DNA of 64,000 nucleotides from Hypholoma sublateritium FD-334 SS-4 (GCA_000827495.1 KN817589.1:78776-142775), one strand, 5' to 3'; numbered from the stretch's first letter, positions 47,137 to 59,213 are shown. Notes: generated by a model from the sequence alone, not told the origin. A program made the numbers and translations.

Positions 47137-47861
47137 ACTGAGTTAGCAGGCTATAGCAGGATCAGCTTTGCCATTTGAGTCCAACAGCGACAGTAGCGTA
47201 CCTTGATGAATACTGTAGTACGAGGGATGGGGTGGGGTGGGCAGCGGTCGGAGGGATTGTGGATGAATAAGTTGAGTTCTATCTCGTCGTCTCTTTATAG
47301 CATATTCACCTGCTGCATAGCCATGATAAATGCCGAGTGGTGACTCGCCCACAGATAGTAGGCGCTTGCCCCGTGGGAAGCCATTATTACACTTGCCTGT
47401 GAAGTTTTAGCTTTGAACGGGGTTGGTGCCCTTCAAACAATGAAATTTTACGAGCTTCTGACGCGACAGAGATACAGGATATCATAGATCTGTGGCTAAG
47501 TGTGTACCGGTAGCGTAATTTTCTGCTTACTTACAACGCGAATAATTGAATTGTACATTGCCCGAGGTCCACGCAGTGCACACAGTGCACACCTTTAGTA
47601 CACCTTTGTTATAATTGTTGCACACCTTTCGTTTTTGTATTTCCGCATTAGCGACGAGTCAGAGCGAAAAGCCCGCAAGGCAATTGGAATATTATGGTCA
47701 GTAATTTTCATTGCTTACCATTGCCAATATTAATGGGAGCCCTCAGCGCTCCAGCACCGATACTGAGCGGAAACTTACTACTTTATAATAAATATAACAT
47801 TAACTGACAATAATTCCCTTGTGGTCTATGTCAAATATAAAACCGTTCAAATGGCCGCAAT
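47137..47861. other. B2 upstream region and spacer
   Basis: Holds the proposed B2 leader and TATA element, then the second copy of the GCACACC-rich spacer (about 47568-47640). No gene seen. Confidence 0.5.
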
Positions 47862-48329
47862 TTATGTGATTATGCAACCGATGCTGTGACCTTTCACCGG
47901 TTTCTCTTTCTTGTTGTCCTTCTTGTCTCCCGACTTCGTGCCTTTTTTGTTTCCAGCAACACCAGACACCGGAAGTCCGCGTGGGATGCCTCTATCAAAT
48001 AAGCCCTCATCGGCAATGTGCAGGAATTGACAGAGTCCAAATAACATACCCTTGCCACACAAGGCTGTCTTCCTCCGCCAAATCTTTCCTTTCTTCCTCA
48101 TCCTCGCGATCGTCATCTGAGTCTTCGTCGCTTGAGTCAGAATCGCCTATATCCTCATGCTCCGTAGGGGTTGCTTTCTCGGGCTCACCCGCCATCGGCG
48201 CCGTGACTGGGACTGGCATCGGCCAAGCATCAGTGGACTGACTCTCAATGCGCTGAATGTTCAGGAACATGTACCGGTGTTCGGGTTGCCGAAAATTTCA
48301 GTGGAAGCGCCTTTCTTTGTTACGTCCAT
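47862..48329 (-). CDS. Acidic small protein family, member B3
   Basis: Exons 48275-48329, 48050-48212 and 47862-47991, phases 1 and 2, 115 aa in frame. Starts MDVTKKGASTEIFGNPNT; exon 2 begins PVTAPMAGEPEKATPTE, has SDSSDEDSDDDREDEEE and ends LVWQG; exon 3 is GIPRGLPVSGVAGNKKGT and a Lys/Asp tail. The closest relative in the array is B2. The leader still has the CAAG|GTACGC donor, but the matching acceptor just before ATG is altered, so its 5' UTR may be processed differently. Confidence 0.8.
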
Positions 48330-48947
48330 GTCGAGTTATGTTCCGCGGGCCATTAAAATTGACCAGATATCAGGACCAGCGTAGTAACGAGTCCAACAGC
48401 GAGCAGCGTACCTTGATGAGTACTGCAGCACAGGAGATGTGGTAGTGGCTCGACACAGGCTAGAGGCTGAGCGTTGTGTTGGTCCGTGGATAAGTAAGGT
48501 AAGCCCTATCTAACGTTCGCCTTATAACTTATTCAACTACTGGCATAGCCCTGGTAAATGCCAAATAACAACGATCACAACTTGAAAAGGGCGCCTGTAC
48601 CATATCTTATTTACTTGGTAACCATATCGTGTAAATCACACAGGTTTGAAGAAATCTTTACAGGTGGGTCGGCTCAGCGGAGATGGAGAAGGTCATCATA
48701 ATGTGATTAGGTGTGTTCTAGGCAAGTTGATGAGCAAGTGTATGTCTGGTTCTAGTGCCGCCGTGATCCATGATGTGAGTTCCGATCTGCTTGCGGGGAA
48801 CCTTAAGCTCTTGAAAAAATAGCATATTTGAGCATATAAATATAAGCTATGTACGCATAGAAACCCCGAAGAAAGTCAGATGCGGGAGTGCATTAAAATT
48901 CAGTGCGAATTGAAGCTGAAGTAAATATCATGCCAAAATAGTACTAG
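48330..48947. other. B3 upstream region, no gene seen
   Basis: Contains the B3 leader, a minus-strand TTATAAGG near 48516 and the start of the region beyond the B4 stop. Only short open frames. Confidence 0.45.
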
Positions 48948-49436
48948 CTAGGGACTAAAAATAAGCGACAGATTACTAAATATAGCTCGTGAGGGTGGGC
49001 TGGGCAACTTGAAGGAGGGATCAGCGTTGGACACTGGCAGAATCTTTCCTCGGGCACCATATCTGAGTAAGTATTAGGTGGATCAGAGTGGGTGTATCAT
49101 GATGGTTTTCGAACACGTACCCCTCCCATACAGGTGCAACATCATCGCCTTCCTCCTGGTTTCGGAATCCGGGGTCTGAATCACTGCCGCTGTCCGAGCT
49201 GTCGTCACCGGAGCCTACATCACCATCCGAGCCCTCATTGTCTGCTTCAATATTAATATGCAACGGTTCAAAATCCAATATTTTATAAAACATTTGGCTT
49301 TACCTGTGGCAGTATCTTTATCACCGCCGTCGGTAATAGGTACGATGGGTTGAACGAGTACTTCACTGGCTACGAGCTCTTGCTGTGCTAAAGCATCGTG
49401 GACGCTAGTAGTAGATTCCGAGGAAGGTGCAACCAT
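48948..49436 (-). CDS. Acidic small protein family, member B4
   Basis: Exons 49304-49436, 49121-49241 and 48948-49062, phases 1 and 2, 122 aa in frame. Exon 1 is longer than in B1-B3 (starts MVAPSSESTTSVHDALAQQE). Exon 2 is acidic but uses G-S-D and D-S-G-S-D patterns, ending PVWEG. Exon 3 reads YGARGKILPVSNADPSFKLP, so the PR core is weakened to G-A-R-G, and the end is unlike the Lys tails of B1-B3. A TATAAA-type element lies near 49468 (minus). Confidence 0.78.
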
Positions 49437-50629
49437 TGCAAGAGTGGTTGGTATAAGAGTAGGTTTATAATGGAATTCTGAGCCTTTTCGTTGTTTTATA
49501 CTACATGTAGCGGCTAGATACATGCACTAATTTACTTGTATTAGGAAATATCCTTCTCTATTAAATCTTGGAGGCTATGCTACAAGGTCATCATGTTCAA
49601 CTATTTCCTACCTCTTGATCGAAAATTAAGAGAAGTCAGAGAATCATCGTACCTTTGATGTATACCTTGACGCCATTGTAAATTTCGCAGTGTTCTACTA
49701 GAACAATGTTCAGGCTATTCGGTGGGCACCGTACCGATCAATGGTGGACTCATCATGATATGCGTAAATGCTGTAAAAATTATCACACTAACTTATATGC
49801 AAGTAAGTGGGATCGGTCGACCAGTACAAGAACAATACGGGAAAAACGATCATAGTACAGCTAATACTGTATCTTCTTCTGATGGGAATAATAGTTGGCA
49901 TTGATTGTACAGTACACTTCCAATTGAAGTGCACCAGTGTAGAACATTTCAAAAAATGAATAAGCTCTGTAATACGCGGTACGCACACAAGTACACATTC
50001 AAGTTAAGTAATCATTACTTTCTGCAGAACACTGTAGAAGAGCGCCTTTGCTTATGGCGTGGCGGGCCGGTCGAGGCCTAGACCTCCGGAGATCACCGGC
50101 GGAGCTAGAATCACGTAGGATAAGCGTCGTAGCCAGTGACAGGCCTCTTCCTCCGAGTCATCCTTGAGTCATCCACTTAGTTTTGCTGCTCGCACCCACC
50201 CGCCGCAGCTCCCTCTGAGCCATCTCCCAGTCCCGGATCGCATCCAACGCATGCAAAAATTGCACTGTAAATATCAAAGGCCTTGCCGCAAAAGCCGTGC
50301 ATCCTGTGCGCTAAATACAAGGAAAATATCGACATCACAGATTGATCAAAGATAGAGACGTGGAAGCGATGCACGCAATTGAAAAAAAGTAACATTAATA
50401 TGTCTCACAAACTTTAATTTATTGGAAAGTAAATGCTAAGAAAGGTGCGTTCAGAGTATGAGCAACCCGTTGAACAATGAAGACAAGAATCCAAAGAAGG
50501 GAATCATGACGGCCAAATTCAGAAGTTGGTAAAAGAAATTGGACTAAGAAAGAAGAAATAAATCTTACAATCTTAGCAATTGTAGATGGAACTTGTAAAA
50601 CCAAATCATCCACCCCATCAAATCCAGCC
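49437..50629. other. Spacer, no supported gene
   Basis: AT-rich with short open frames. A short stretch near 49650-49680 resembles the leader of B2/B3 (GTACCTTTGATG against GTACCTTGATG), so it may hold a decayed leader copy. Confidence 0.4.
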
Positions 50630-51132
50630 TCAGGATTTTCCAGTGGGGTTTTCAGGTGGTGTAATGGGTCTCGGTGGTGGTTTGACTTTGGGGCCAGCAA
50701 TGGTATGCTTTACTGGTGCTCGGGCGCCATACCTAGTAGGCGGCCGCGTGTATCAGTAAGGTGATATGTAACAGATTTCCGTAACACATACCCTCCCCAT
50801 GTAGGCGGTGCATCATCCTCAATCTCCGCATTGGTGTCGAAATCAGATTCGTCGTCTGAGCCTTCTGGGTTGTCCGAGTCCGAGTCTTCGGTCTCTTCAT
50901 TAGCATCAATATGTCTCGTTTTCGACGCGTCTTTGCATTCTAGAAAAATGTATGTTAGTTGTATGCGCATTGAATTCACTCAGAAGTCGTGGTTACCTGC
51001 GGTAGCATTCTCGGGCTTCTGAGTGCCACTGGGAGCAATGTTCTCGACGTTACCGGCTGTAGGTTGAGGCTCTTTCCGCGCTGAAGCCTGGATGGCGTTC
51101 GTAGTCGCTTCTGCGCCGGGTAAGGAAGTCAT
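50630..51132 (-). CDS. Acidic small protein family, member B5
   Basis: Exons 50997-51132, 50792-50939 and 50630-50732, phases 1 and 2, 128 aa in frame. Starts MTSLPGAEATTNAIQAS; exon 2 reads HIDANEETEDSDSDNPEG and ends PPTWGG; exon 3 is YGARAPVKHTIAGPKVKPPP and stops after ENPTGKS. The third exon links the B group to A1, which has VVGPIRPPPP at the same place. All splice sites are consensus. Confidence 0.8.
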
Positions 51133-51998
51133 GTGGGCTTTGTGTGCTCTGTGGATATTGTAAGAGAAAGGTTATGGAAATTCAAGACTGGGTTTGGCGG
51201 CCTTAAATAAAATTAGGAGAGCCGAGAAATATCCTTTGAGGCTATGGGTCTATGATATGCCAATATAACCTGATAGTATAACTATGCACAGCCCACTTGC
51301 ATAGTAGTATTGTGCTATGTAGATGGGCTATACTAGTATTATGGAGAGTAAATGAGCGCTACATAGGATACAACGTACATTCCGGCGCGCGTATCCAGTA
51401 CAAATTGGGTCTCAGCATTGTCTCAGCATGTATGTTCAATTAAATAGCCTGCTTTCAATTTCTAAATATCTCCTGCTAAGCGTAGTACTACTTACGATGA
51501 CTGGAATATTTGCCCACTGCACACAATACACAGTCATTACCAAAGAGGCCGTCAGATAATTTTCGCAAGCTATCTTCATGAACAAGTTATATTCCCATTG
51601 ACATTGAAAGGCAGTGTCGAAGTACTCCAGGGTTAGTATTAGTAGTACTAATCGATCATACAGTCAATTAGAGAAATTAACCAACTTGATGAACGCCGTA
51701 ATGTATGTAGTAGTAAACGGTAATGTAATCAAATTTGGTTATTCTTTGTTCATAGCTCTAACTCGAAAACTTCAAGCACTGAAACGGCTGTGAGGCTCAA
51801 GTGAGGCTTGTGCAAGGCAAGTGCCAGTGCAACGGCGGCGCCAAAATTAATACACGGCTCCGCACGGGCCGGACGAACTGGTGTTTGTGCGTGAGCCTGC
51901 GAGCAACATGCGCATATTGCGAGGTCAGCGGCGTTATTGGTGAGTACGAGGTTGTTCTTCCCTTATTTTCGCCTCTTGACGTTACGTTACTCCGCCAC
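51133..51998. other. Divergent intergenic region, no gene seen
   Basis: Between B5 (-) and the HPEG-segment protein (+). An open frame continues upstream from 51999 to 51801, but its residues lack the composition of the gene and are probably leader sequence. Confidence 0.45.
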
Positions 51999-54900
51999 AT
52001 GGGCTCAGCCCTTTCGCCACTCCGCGCACTGCTTATCGCACTTCGGAGGCTGGTGTCATGCATTGCCAATCCAAAGTTCATACGAGCTGCACTCACTGGG
52101 CTCGTCCGGCGTTTGGCGTTGTGGGCTGCTTTTCTTCGATCAAAACTATTCCACAAGAGACGGATTGACAAACCACCAGACAAGAGCATTGTTAGTTCGA
52201 ATGATGATTCCAAGACGGCAGTACGGGATGTACCAGCCTACACCATTGTACGGAGCGGGGAAATTGTATCTTTGAGCGGAACGGCACTTTCTCTTTATCC
52301 ATATTCATCCAACGGTATTCGCAACTCGCGCGCTCCAGCAAGGTCAGGACACCCTCAGACTCGTAATTCTTCTCGGAACCGGGAATCGGACACCAACTCC
52401 TTCGCAGGATCTACTTGGGAACTGGCACTCAACCCCATCGGCCCTCCGTCCAGACCTCATTCACGGCTCAGAACTCCTCGACGTCAATTCTCAACCTCAT
52501 TACCCGATATCAACGACTCAGTTCGGCATAGGACAGACAATGACAATTTGTCGTGGCTTCCTCATCGATCTCCCCCACCCGGCATTGGCATAGAATTGGC
52601 GTCTCCAACACTAGAAGGACATCCACCATGGAGTTCCAATGACTCTGAAGTGCACATTCAATTTCCGCTGGAGACTGGTAACCCGATTCCCTCAGAACAA
52701 CTAACATACTCCTCTCCATGCCATTCTCCTCCACCGGACATACAGGTCGAAGTAACTTCTCCAATCGAAGTTGAAGTCGCTTCTCCTGCAAACTTGAGCC
52801 AGACAAGCCTTGAAGTACCTAATGAAATAAGCGATAAAATGACCCCCAGACCCATTTCGCCTGCCGCTTCCGATTCTCAAGGAAGTCGTTCTGGAGTCGT
52901 TCTAGATGTCATACCTCTTGGCCCACCGTTGCTGCAAAATTCGGAAATCGAGGTACACATCATCAAGGCTATCTTGCCCGAAGATACTAGGCGCTATGCG
53001 CGACGCACCAAAATGCGAGTGTTTTAATATTACCGCTTCAAATGCATGGGTCCCTGACGCACACCTAGTGCGCATAGATGGTGTAGCTATCAACTTGAAC
53101 CAATGACAACGGTGTTCGATACGTAAATATCTTTTGCTCCTTATTTCCTTCCACTGTCTGATATCGGACGCAGGTCATCAACTCCCCCTGGTTGGCTCAG
53201 GCTTGTTCACCCTGAAGGAGCTCGTTATTTCTATCATGAAGACAAGGTCTGCCTGAAAAATCTTTCGCATGTCCGAAACTCACCCTCTACGTCACTTCTT
53301 CAGAACGTTTACACAGATTCTGATCTTACTGATTTCCGTGTCTACGAGCGACTCATGAACGACGTCTTCCGACTTGAACGCTTAATTTCCACCTTCGACA
53401 AGCCTCTCCCCAAAGGCGCATCGCTTATGATCGATGTTTCCTACGAAGACGACAACAAGGGTTCCCTTCAAACGGAATACTATTATGCGGATCATGATGA
53501 AAGAATCATTTTCTTTGTACACCCTTCCAATACAGATGATATGCCCTGTACGTTTGAGGTTAATGGACCAAAATCGTACCAACACCTGGGTATGTCGATG
53601 GTCCGTAGAAATATACTCGGAAATTTACGCGACCCTAGGATTTGTCATGCAGTCTCAGTATTGGTGAGCTCCATTAAAGAAGATACTTCGATGCAATAAA
53701 TAACGCCTTCTCAAGGATGTTCGTTTCCTTATATCCTCGCTGCCTTATGTTGACGGATGAACTGCTTTGCGAGCTTCGCGATATCGTCCTTTTTCTCATC
53801 GGAGGTGGGCAATGCCATATCATAGAAAATTTTATGATACAGTTTAAGCATGTTCTTCTGTTTGCAGACCACATGACATCGCCATATTCCACAGCCCCCT
53901 ACACGATGGCTGACTTGTTCCAAATTTTATCTTTGATAGACGGCATGGAAAGTAAGTTGTTGCTCGGTTCGTAGTAACGGGGCTCGATGACTTATGTTAA
54001 AATCAGAGAATGTCGGAAAGAGGACGGCTGGAACAATGAGTCTATTTGGTAAATAACTTTGTATTCGTCTAGCAATGTTCCAATACTCATCCGGTATTCG
54101 TCCAGCTCGCCACATGCACATATTCTGTGGGTCATCTCTACCACTGATCCTGGTATTGGCTGATAAATTTTTGGCATAGATCATTCAAAGTATCTTAACT
54201 GCTACGGAGAAACATTTTCGCGTATTGAACGACATTTCTCTATCTTCGGCGACCCTATCGACAAGCGCACTTGGCTTGTCAAGACGCTCTCCTTTGTCCT
54301 ATTTTCAGCTCCCGACGTTCATCTTCGCAATCTTCAAAAAATGTGGGTGGACGGCATGCTGCACAAATCTGTCTGGGAAGATTCGACAAAAAAGCTCAAC
54401 GAGGAGTGGCAAGAATTCATTTTCTTTGTAAGCTCTCTTAGTCTGGGTGCACGGATTTTACCGAGCCAATCTTCTTGGGATCACAGGCCACCGTTATGCT
54501 CACTTCGAACGTGGGATATCTTGCGATTCAAAGTGTCGATATCGACATGGGTGCGGCGAGATCTCCCGGGCAGATTGCTAGCTATCTTTCTGTTGTCGCC
54601 AACATTGGAAGTATCATCCTAGGCCTATTGTTAATGCGTCAAAATCGCACGAAAAGGACTGAAACAGCTGATGAAGTCGTAAGTTGATCTTTTGCCTTGA
54701 CAATCACTTTTTGTTGACCACGCCGTTCTTATCAGCAAAAATTCTTGACTCAAAAGAATCATCCCTTGCTAGGATTGGAAACTCTGGCCATTCTGTACAG
54801 CTTGCCTTACGCGCTGTTGATGTGGGGGTACGGATTTTCAGACCCTAAATCTCTGCCTGACCTTAATATATTGTTCTCTAACAGTGTTGTGTCCTTCCTC

Positions 54901-55206
54901 GTTGCATTCTGCTGCTTATTTTTCCAAAATTCCACCGCTGAATCTCGCGCCTGGGTTGGATCGCTATCCGTCGCGGTCGCGGTTCTCATCGTCTGGTGCA
55001 TTGTTACCTCCTGGGAATCGCAAGGCGAGGAAGATGCGCCCGATCGGCCCCTCGTACAAGTGGAATCACAGGTTGAAGACGACAACGAAGAAGATGATGA
55101 AAAGAGATCAAGACAGGGAATCAGGGAAATCCTGGATATCATCCGTCACATACCGGATCTCGTATACCGCCGTGGCTCGGTCGACTCTGAGAAGACAGCT
55201 GTGTAG
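51999..55206 (+). CDS. Multi-exon membrane protein with HPEG-YFY (WW-like) segment, copy 1
   Basis: I recognise a type common in Agaricomycetes but know no function for it. Exon 1 (from 51999, MGSALSPLRALLIALRRLV) gives a basic N-terminus and a long Ser/Pro-rich region. The next exon has PPGWLRLVHPEGARYFYHED, resembling half a WW domain. Further exons read FVMQSQYWMFVSLYPRC, LTDELLCELRDIVLFLI, YSTAPYTMADLFQILSLIDG, NCYGETFSRIERHFSIFGDP and KTLSFVLFSAPDVHLRNLQK. The C-terminal part has about four hydrophobic helices (for example LLGLETLAILYSLPYALLMW, AVAVLIVWCIV) and an acidic end to SEKTAV. Most junctions close in frame, but exon 1 to exon 2 does not, so one small exon is probably missed near 52970-53170. 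The start at 51999 is preferred over 51801 because conservation-like sequence begins there. Confidence 0.8.
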
Positions 55207-56170
55207 CGAACGACCCATCAACGCCCTTTCTCAACGAACTAATGCCGAAACGACACACCAGACACTGGAGCTCCTCGAATTGCATACCCCTCTTAGCCCC
55301 CATGTCCATACCTGTGAGAAACAATGTATCATATGTAGCTGTAATTGGCACGTACATGTATCATTTCGCGCTATATATTTTGTAATCTATGCCACGCACT
55401 TGGCGTGCTATGTACTTATTTTACCGTCTGCAGTGTGGGATGTGCATGGTCACATTAGTACGAGGCCGGCTCGAGGCGATGTGGTTATGTCGCGCACCAA
55501 AATTAAGATGTTGACCGTACCAAACTGATCGCAGTTTCTCAGTTACGCCGCAAGGTTCAGCATTGAGTACGCTGTGCCTATCGCTTGTCAACAAGCTTAA
55601 AAATTGTACTGGCTATATGTATTGGAGAACGTCACAGAGCATGGTTGACACCAAGGTTCATACTTGAGGTAATGGAAGAGATACAGCTACCGGGCAACTA
55701 CCAGGCCCGGGTATATACATATATCTTCGACCGCCTGAAAGCGCCTGAAGCATATCTGAGTAAGTATCCTATGCGGATCGCAGCACAGCCTTTGGTCCAC
55801 TGTGACTGCCTTGTGTATCTAAGAATGGTTTTGGCGCCAATGCACACCTTTACTTCCAACAATCTTCGCGAGAATACTAGGGATGTAGTGGCACTGGTAG
55901 AGCTACTGTACAGTATGTGTCGACCGCTATGAACGAAACAACTCACCCAACTTCCCTCTCCCGGGGTATATTTATTTCGGTTCTGAGGTACGTTCGGTAA
56001 ATTTCAAGTTCGGATCATGGAATACGGAGATGGCAAAAGTTGCATTTGCGAAGTAGACGCGATTGAATATTGCGCCGCAATGTAATTGCTCCGGGGACTA
56101 GACGGGTGGCGTGAACGGAGCACAAGTGCCTGGTATTTAAGGGTACTGGTATGGATAGATGCTCCTTAGT
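55207..56170. other. Intergenic, no supported gene
   Basis: 3' side of the preceding membrane-protein gene and of B6. Short open frames only, including a 115-codon one at 55585-55932 without motifs. Confidence 0.4.
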
Positions 56171-56735
56171 TTACGGAGAGGCTATTTGAGAGGGCTGCTT
56201 GGGCTTTGGTCTCGGAGGTTTCGGACCAGCGACAGGTTTAGTGATCCGGCCCCGAGGTGCACTGCAAAATATTGTTCAGAAATCCAACATAAAGATTGTG
56301 CGCAGGGGATAAGTGCACTGACTCAGTGTCAAAGCGCGGAAAGTCATCATCGGAATCGATGTTGCTGTCTGGCTTGTCATCGTCGCTGTTGTCATCGCCA
56401 TCCCTATCATCACCTTGACCGCTTGGCTCCCTTTGTAGTTCAAGCTGTACAGTATCTTTAGTGTCGCTGTCTGGAATCATATTGGCTGAGCTGGATCAAT
56501 GGAAAAGACGCGAAAGGTTTTTGCATACCAGTCGATGTATTGTCACATAGGTCCGTATTCTCTAATTCGGATACGGTAGATAACAGTGCAGGCGTTTGAG
56601 CACAATCTTTTGCAGACCCGACGCTCAGAACTGCTCCATCGAGCGCTAATGGTGATCGAGAGTAAGAAACAAGGACATCAATAACATTGTGGGGCGTACC
56701 CAGCTCGGATTCGTCCCGTTGTATGCCTTCAATAC
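56171..56735 (-). CDS. Acidic small protein family, member B6 (5' end unresolved)
   Basis: Exon 3 at 56171-56261, exon 2 at 56323-56470, and an open first exon starting at 56529 on its 3' side; phases are again 1 and 2. Exon 2 reads DDRDGDDNSDDDKPDSNID and exon 3 reads APRGRITKPVAGPKPPRPKP, matching B5 and A1. The first exon (ALDGAVLSVGSAKDCAQT, ELENTDLCDNTST) stays open upstream to about 56735 without a Met, so a further small 5' exon must exist or the gene is damaged. The exon 2 donor is GTCAGT. It lies between the two HPEG-segment genes, about 5 kb from the rest of the array. Confidence 0.65.
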
Positions 56736-57460
56736 CGCTAATCGTAGCTCATCTTAGATTGGTAAACGAAAGGATTAGCCATAGGGGTCTACTGACGACT
56801 CTAGGAGGGTATCTTCCGGCTGGACCGACATGCTGAATCGTAGGTTGTGTCTGGATTGCGGGAATGTCTATAAAAACGTGTATATTCCGATGGTAGGGGG
56901 GCCGGAGGTGCATAGGAGCGAGCCGCGGCGTCGATGGTGTCAATTGTTATGACGTGACCGGCAGTTGATATTCAAGTTGGTCCTTTGACCGTCTGCACTG
57001 TGCAGTCCAGACGCCTAGTTCTTGCGTAGCTCGCTGGCCACATAAGTAGTATTGAGTACAAGATTTCTCACTTTCTATAGTATCTGACGAGCCAGGGCGG
57101 TCCAGACATCAAATGACAGACTACAATTTACGAGAAACGATTGCCACGGCGGTGTGTGTGCAGCTTTGCAAGACAGGGCAATCGAGCTGCTGAAAGGTGA
57201 CCCACCCATTAGACGGCGGTGACTGATAATCATATGAGCCGCGTAGTCAGTTGCTGAGTCGGGCTGTGTTTTCATTCCATTGGCGATGTAGACACTGCCA
57301 GACAGTATATACTATATACTATAGGGGCTGTGTATTAGGTCTCAGGCGGTGTGCACGGCATTGACACGTGCGCGTGAGCGCTTGATATTATAAGTAGCCG
57401 TTTCAACAGTCATCTCAAATACCCAACATTTACCTCCACATCGATTCAGTCAGCCTAGAC
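56736..57460. other. Intergenic, promoter of the following gene
   Basis: A TATTATAAG element near 57387-57395 and a CA-rich leader precede the start at 57461. No gene seen otherwise. Confidence 0.45.
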
Positions 57461-59213
57461 ATGGAGTATTCCCTAGTACCATCTTCCAACTATCAACAGC
57501 CCAACGTCCATAATGCTGTAGGGCATCTGTCTCTGGGGTCTCTCCATGCAATTCTGCCCCAAGCGACTGGTCGCTACGATGTCCCCAAAAGGTATGGAAG
57601 TGCTGTTCAAAATTGTCCACAAACTCAGCTTTTGATTCTCAGGGTCCGACGCCAGAACATTACGGTTGAACCGGGGATGTTCGCGTCTTCTCGCGACGAC
57701 TCGTAAGTCACTGCTATTATCCCAACTTGTGGAAAGTTGAAATAAACCCTTTGTTGCAGACCCACATATTTACCACCAAGCTGGTCTTTCACTGTGCATC
57801 CTGAAGGAAAACCCTACTTTTACAGTGAGGGACAGGTATCGGTAGTTACTGAGTGCAATATCCACCAAACCGCAGTCGCCGAGAGCATAGCCGCATGGAC
57901 GGCACACGTTGGAAAACAAGCCACAGATCAAGAAATCAACCTGACGGATTCCATGGAAATATACCTCCAGCTCGAAGGCGATGATTGCAACTATTATATT
58001 GCGGACCATGCGACTCAGACAGTGTTCTGGCTCACTTCGGACGAGAGTGATGATCTGGGCCTCTCACCTGTCGTGTCGCGATCGCACATGAAACAGCAAC
58101 TCCAAGCGCAGTACTGGGCCCACGTTGAAAACTTCTGCAATCACAGGCGTATTGACCCAAGTGTTCTCGAGGAACTTATTCAGATTTTCTCGCATGGTCT
58201 TGCTGGTGAGTTTTCCTAAACTCAGTTGATGATTGCAGCCTGCTAAACAGTGGTATTTAGATAATCTCACGTCGTCTCTTTCAACATTTCCATATGATTC
58301 TGCTGCGACTGAGAAGTTTTTAAATCTCCTGACTGCATCGCGCACCAGGATACACGAGGGATACACGGTCGCCTTTGTTGCCCGCCTTTGGGGATTGATC
58401 AGTATGTTTCATTCCTTACCATCGGAAACTAGACGTTGACGTACTCTATTTTTGTAGTGTACAATCGATTCGAGACACACTATGGACAGGAGCAGGCCCG
58501 CCTCTCCCGGGATGCGGCCATTTTTGTCGAGGAAAATAACGAGGTTCAATGGACTAAAATACCTGCCTCCATTATAACTTTCAAAACATCGGAGACATTG
58601 AACTGCCGATTCAATTCTCTCTTCGTGGATCAATTTGTCTATGCCAATGACTGGTCTGCATTCATAAAATCGAGCATTGCTGACTGGCAACAAAGTACCA
58701 TTGCGTCCGCCGCCCTAATTATGTGCATACTATCTCTTCAATATCATATTCAAAGTTTCTAACGACCGTTTCTACAGGTTCCATATTTTCTGCTTTGTCC
58801 TTCCTGTCTCTCCTGCTCTTGCATATTTATCTGCCATGCTAGCGAGTCTGAGCATCCTTACATCTATGTTCCTCATTCATAGACACGAAAATCTTGTCAA
58901 CGCCACGGCCGCCAGCGCACAGGACTTCCTTCTGTCAGTGATATCCCCAAAATTTAAATTCCAGTCCATCGCTCTTGCCTTCTCCCTCCCCCGGGCATTC
59001 TTCCTCCAGGCCATGATCGTGTTCTTCTCGCAACTTATTGTCATCGTCCGCCAGTTTGTCACTTTCTTAGCTGCTGCATTCTTCGTTGCCATAATCTGCT
59101 GCATCTTCCTTGCCGTGCACATTGCCACCTCCAGCGAGGAACTGCGCCCCATTTACTCCTCTCTATTCAAACTCCTCTCCCCAAAGGAAAAGCCCACGGA
59201 ATCCGCTGTCTGA
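57461..59213 (+). CDS. Multi-exon membrane protein with HPEG-YFY (WW-like) segment, copy 2
   Basis: Same architecture as the protein at 51999-55206 but a shorter N-terminus (MEYSLVPSSNYQQPNVHN). The marker segment reads PPSWSFTVHPEGKPYFYSEG. Then NLTDSMEIYLQLEGDDCNYY, DHATQTVFWL, SHMKQQLQAQYWAHVENFC, PSVLEELIQIFSHGLA, FVARLWGLI, RFETHYGQEQARLSRDAAIF and DWQQSTIASAALIM. The last exon joins in frame (FHIFCFVLPVSPALAYLSAM) and carries several hydrophobic helices ending ELRPIYSSLFKLLSPKEK. Direct-repeat arrangement with the first copy suggests an old tandem duplication. Function unknown; membrane location inferred from the helices. Confidence 0.82.
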
